Source: UBA2336 sp964597075 (GTDB taxonomy: Bacteria > Bacteroidota > Bacteroidia > Cytophagales > Cyclobacteriaceae). Taken from it: DNA of 24,330 nucleotides. The notes beneath the pieces are model-generated. The model had not been told where the DNA came from. It searched no databases and worked only from the letters and a program-made list of their open reading frames with translations. This document shows, piece by piece, positions 22,687 through 24,330 of the stretch; the first letter of the stretch is position 1, and each line of letters opens with the position of its first letter. The stretch is from assembly GCA_964597075.1 (NCBI GenBank), contig CAZQXC010000023.1, forward strand, positions 1 to 24,330, read 5' to 3'. A program made the position numbers and the translations under genes.

Positions 22687-23292
22687 TTACTTAGAATACA
22701 ATTCAACGATCAACTGTTCATTGATATTCTCGGGGATATCCTGGCGCACCGGAATGTGAATGAGCTTTCCTTCCATTTCGTTACCATCCCACTCAAGCCA
22801 GGGGTATTTTTTCGCACCCTGAATAGAGAGGCTGACCGTTATAGCTTCCAGGGATTTTGATTTTTCACGTACCCCCACCTGATCCCCAGGACGAAGGGTA
22901 TAAGAGGGAATATTAACAAGGTCACCATTCACAGTAATGTGCTTATGCGAAACCAGCTGACGGGCAGCTCTGCGCGTGGGTGCAATACCCAAACGGTACA
23001 CTACATTGTCAAGGCGCGCCTCTAACAACTGAAGGAGTGTTTCACCAGTAATACCTTTTTTACGCGAAGCCTTATCAAAAAGCTTGGCAAACTGGCGCTC
23101 CAACAATCCATAGATGTACTTTGCTTTTTGCTTCTCGGCAAGCTGGATAGCATATTCTGATTGTTTTCTCTTTTTGCCTTTACCATGCATACCCGGTGCA
23201 TAGTTCTTCTTTTGAAGAGCCTTGTTATCACCTAAGATAGGTTCTCCAAATCTTCTTGAAATTCTAGCTCTTGGGCCTGTGTATCGTGCCAT
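22687..23292 (-). CDS. rpsD: 30S ribosomal protein S4
   Basis: Primary 16S rRNA binding protein. 201 aa with RYTGPRARISRRFGEP at the N-terminus and the S4 RNA-binding domain at about 90-150 (LLQLLEARLDNVVYRLGIAP, RRAARQLVSHKHITVNGD). The N-terminal zinc-binding cysteines of some S4 proteins are absent. S4 represses its own operon in E. coli; whether that holds here is unknown. A 75-nt gap, the largest within this operon, separates it from rpsK and contains a heptamer repeat. Confidence 0.98.
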   Translation of the reverse strand: MARYTGPRARISRRFGEPILGDNKALQKKNYAPGMHGKGKKRKQSEYAIQLAEKQKAKYIYGLLERQFAKLFDKASRKKGITGETLLQLLEARLDNVVYRLGIAPTRRAARQLVSHKHITVNGDLVNIPSYTLRPGDQVGVREKSKSLEAITVSLSIQGAKKYPWLEWDGNEMEGKLIHIPVRQDIPENINEQLIVELYSK

Positions 23293-23300
23293 TTTCTTTT

Positions 23301-23328
23301 TTGATTTTAGATTGTTGATTTCAGATTT
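23301..23328. repeat. Degenerate heptanucleotide tandem repeat
   Basis: Four consecutive 7-mers: TTGATTT, TAGATTG, TTGATTT, CAGATTT. They lie in the rpsK-rpsD spacer, 9 nt upstream of the rpsD ATG on the opposite (coding-minus) reading, where the unit reads AAATCNN. Similar heptamer-like tracts occur in intergenic DNA of Bacteroidota. Confidence 0.6.
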
Positions 23329-23367
23329 TACTTTCCTCGATCGTCAATCGTTTTCTTTTATCTATAA

Positions 23368-23763
23368 TTATACTCTTCTCTTCTTTGGAGGTCTGCAACC
23401 ATTGTGCGGAAGTGGTGTCATATCCCTGATGGTAGTAACTTCAATTCCAGCGGATTGAATGGTACGGATAGCAGACTCACGACCTGATCCAGGGCCTTTC
23501 ACAAACACCTCAACTTTTCTCAAGCCAAGTTCAAAAGCCTTTGAAGCACAATCCTGTGCCGCTACCTGAGCAGCATAAGGCGTGTTTTTCTTTGAGCCTT
23601 TAAAGCCCATTTTTCCGGCCGATGCCCATGTAATAACCTGACCTGTTGAGTTGGTCATAGAGATTACGATATTGTTGAACGTAGCGTGAATATGAGCCTG
23701 ACCTACGGCCTCGACCTGTACTACGCGTTTCTTGGCTTTATCTTTTCGTTTTTCTGAGGACAT
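23368..23763 (-). CDS. rpsK: 30S ribosomal protein S11
   Basis: Platform protein of the small subunit. 131 aa with GQAHIHATFNNIVISMTNSTG, ITWASAGKMGFKGSKKNTPYAA, VEVFVKGPGSGRESAIRTIQ and TTIRDMTPLPHNGCRPPKKRRV at the C-terminus, all diagnostic. Second complete gene of the operon in the window; 31 nt follow rpsM. Confidence 0.98.
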   Translation of the reverse strand: MSSEKRKDKAKKRVVQVEAVGQAHIHATFNNIVISMTNSTGQVITWASAGKMGFKGSKKNTPYAAQVAAQDCASKAFELGLRKVEVFVKGPGSGRESAIRTIQSAGIEVTTIRDMTPLPHNGCRPPKKRRV

Positions 23764-23794
23764 TTCGCTTAATTATTTATATCCAGATCAATGA

Positions 23795-24175
23795 TTATCC
23801 TTTTGTAGCCTTCTTCTTATTCGCTACTGTCTTACGCTTTCCTTTACGGGTACGTGCGTTGTTCTTGGTGGTTTGACCCCGAACAGGCAATCCCTTACGG
23901 TGACGCAGACCTCTGTAGCAACCAATATCCATCAGTCGCTTAATGCTTAACTGAACTTCCGAGCGAAGCGCACCTTCTACCCTTATCCCTTCTGTGATGA
24001 TAGAACGGATTGCATTGGATTCTTCATCGGTCCAATCCTTTGCCTTCTTGCTCCATTCTACACCGGCACCGGTTAAAATTTTCTGAGCGGTTCTTCTGCC
24101 AATACCATAGATATAGGTCAGGCTGATCTCACCCCTTTTGTTATCCGGAATATCGACACCTTGTATCCTTGCCAT
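23795..24175 (-). CDS. rpsM: 30S ribosomal protein S13
   Basis: Small-subunit head protein contacting P-site tRNA and L5. 126 aa with MARIQGVDIPDNKRGEISL, YIYGIGRRTAQKIL, the LMDIGCYRGLRHRKGLPVRG signature and a basic C-terminal tail (GKRKTVANKKKATKG). It lies 51 nt after rpmJ in the usual order. Confidence 0.98.
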   Translation of the reverse strand: MARIQGVDIPDNKRGEISLTYIYGIGRRTAQKILTGAGVEWSKKAKDWTDEESNAIRSIITEGIRVEGALRSEVQLSIKRLMDIGCYRGLRHRKGLPVRGQTTKNNARTRKGKRKTVANKKKATKG

Positions 24176-24226
24176 GTTGTTAAATTATCGGTTTCAATTT
24201 ATAATGCTTCTCAATAAAACTGAAGA

Positions 24227-24330
24227 CTACCCCTGTCTTTGTTTATAACGTGGGTTCTTCTTGTTAATCACATACAACTTGCCTTTGCGTCTGATAATTT
24301 TACAGTCAGCGCTACGCTTTTTTATGGATG
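24227..24330 (-). CDS. rpmJ: 50S ribosomal protein L36 (partial at window edge)
   Basis: The last 33 residues are present: SIKKRSADCKIIRRKGKLYV followed by INKKNPRYKQRQG and a TAG stop. L36 is 38 residues, so about five N-terminal residues (expected MKVRA) lie beyond the right edge. The zinc-type Cys-Cys-Cys-His pattern is reduced, with one Cys visible. It is the first gene of the alpha operon seen here. Too short to be noticed by length-based gene finding. Confidence 0.95.
   Translation of the reverse strand, partial: SIKKRSADCKIIRRKGKLYVINKKNPRYKQRQG

Noticed and set aside
1..24330. Search for CRISPR arrays, defence systems, phage or transposon genes, tRNAs
   Set aside because: No array-like repeats, transposase or integrase motifs, or tRNA-like cloverleafs were seen by eye; all long frames are assigned to other families.

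Overview
The window looks like a chromosomal stretch of a Bacteroidota bacterium, most likely of the order Cytophagales. This is inferred from the DAHP synthase with a C-terminal chorismate mutase domain, the alpha-operon content, a lysine/glutamate-rich tail on ribosomal protein L17, the YfiR/DUF4154 and MuiA/DUF4139 proteins, the near absence of Shine-Dalgarno sequences, and several matches to the Bacteroidota promoter box TAnnTTTG. I see no phage, transposase, CRISPR, tRNA or rRNA. Nearly all genes are housekeeping or common accessory genes of this phylum.

Left part (1-5.6 kb): a proline dehydrogenase on the minus strand, incomplete at the window edge and interrupted by a 10-N assembly gap. 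It diverges from a shikimate-pathway group: DAHP synthase/chorismate mutase, then 3-dehydroquinate synthase (stop and start overlapping), then EPSP synthase, with a small antisense membrane-protein gene between the last two. A signal-less BtuF-like metal/cobalamin-binding protein converges on the EPSP synthase gene.

Middle part (5.6-18.2 kb): a secreted YfiR-like protein; a leftward pair of acyl-CoA carboxylase beta subunit and M42 aminopeptidase; a Ppx/GppA phosphatase; a sugar-porter MFS transporter; a large secreted M14 metallopeptidase; a MuiA-like DUF4139 protein; an Ldh-family oxidoreductase; and a small outer-membrane-like protein behind a FtsB/DivIC-type division protein. Four convergent gene pairs overlap at their stop codons (4 to 26 bp). 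A fifth pair is separated by a perfect 12-bp bidirectional terminator stem.

Right part (18.2-24.3 kb): enolase and the small subunit of carbamoyl phosphate synthetase form one leftward unit behind the leftward alpha operon rpmJ-rpsM-rpsK-rpsD-rpoA-rplQ. A clear intrinsic terminator separates the two units.

The least explained sequence is intergenic. Two compact hairpin clusters (about 5631-5806 and 9395-9556) carry imperfect stems whose transition-type mispairs all become G.U pairs on the minus strand. I found no clear new protein system. The hairpin clusters, a palindrome touching the ppx start codon, and promoter boxes lying only 4 nt from start codons are the points most worth checking.
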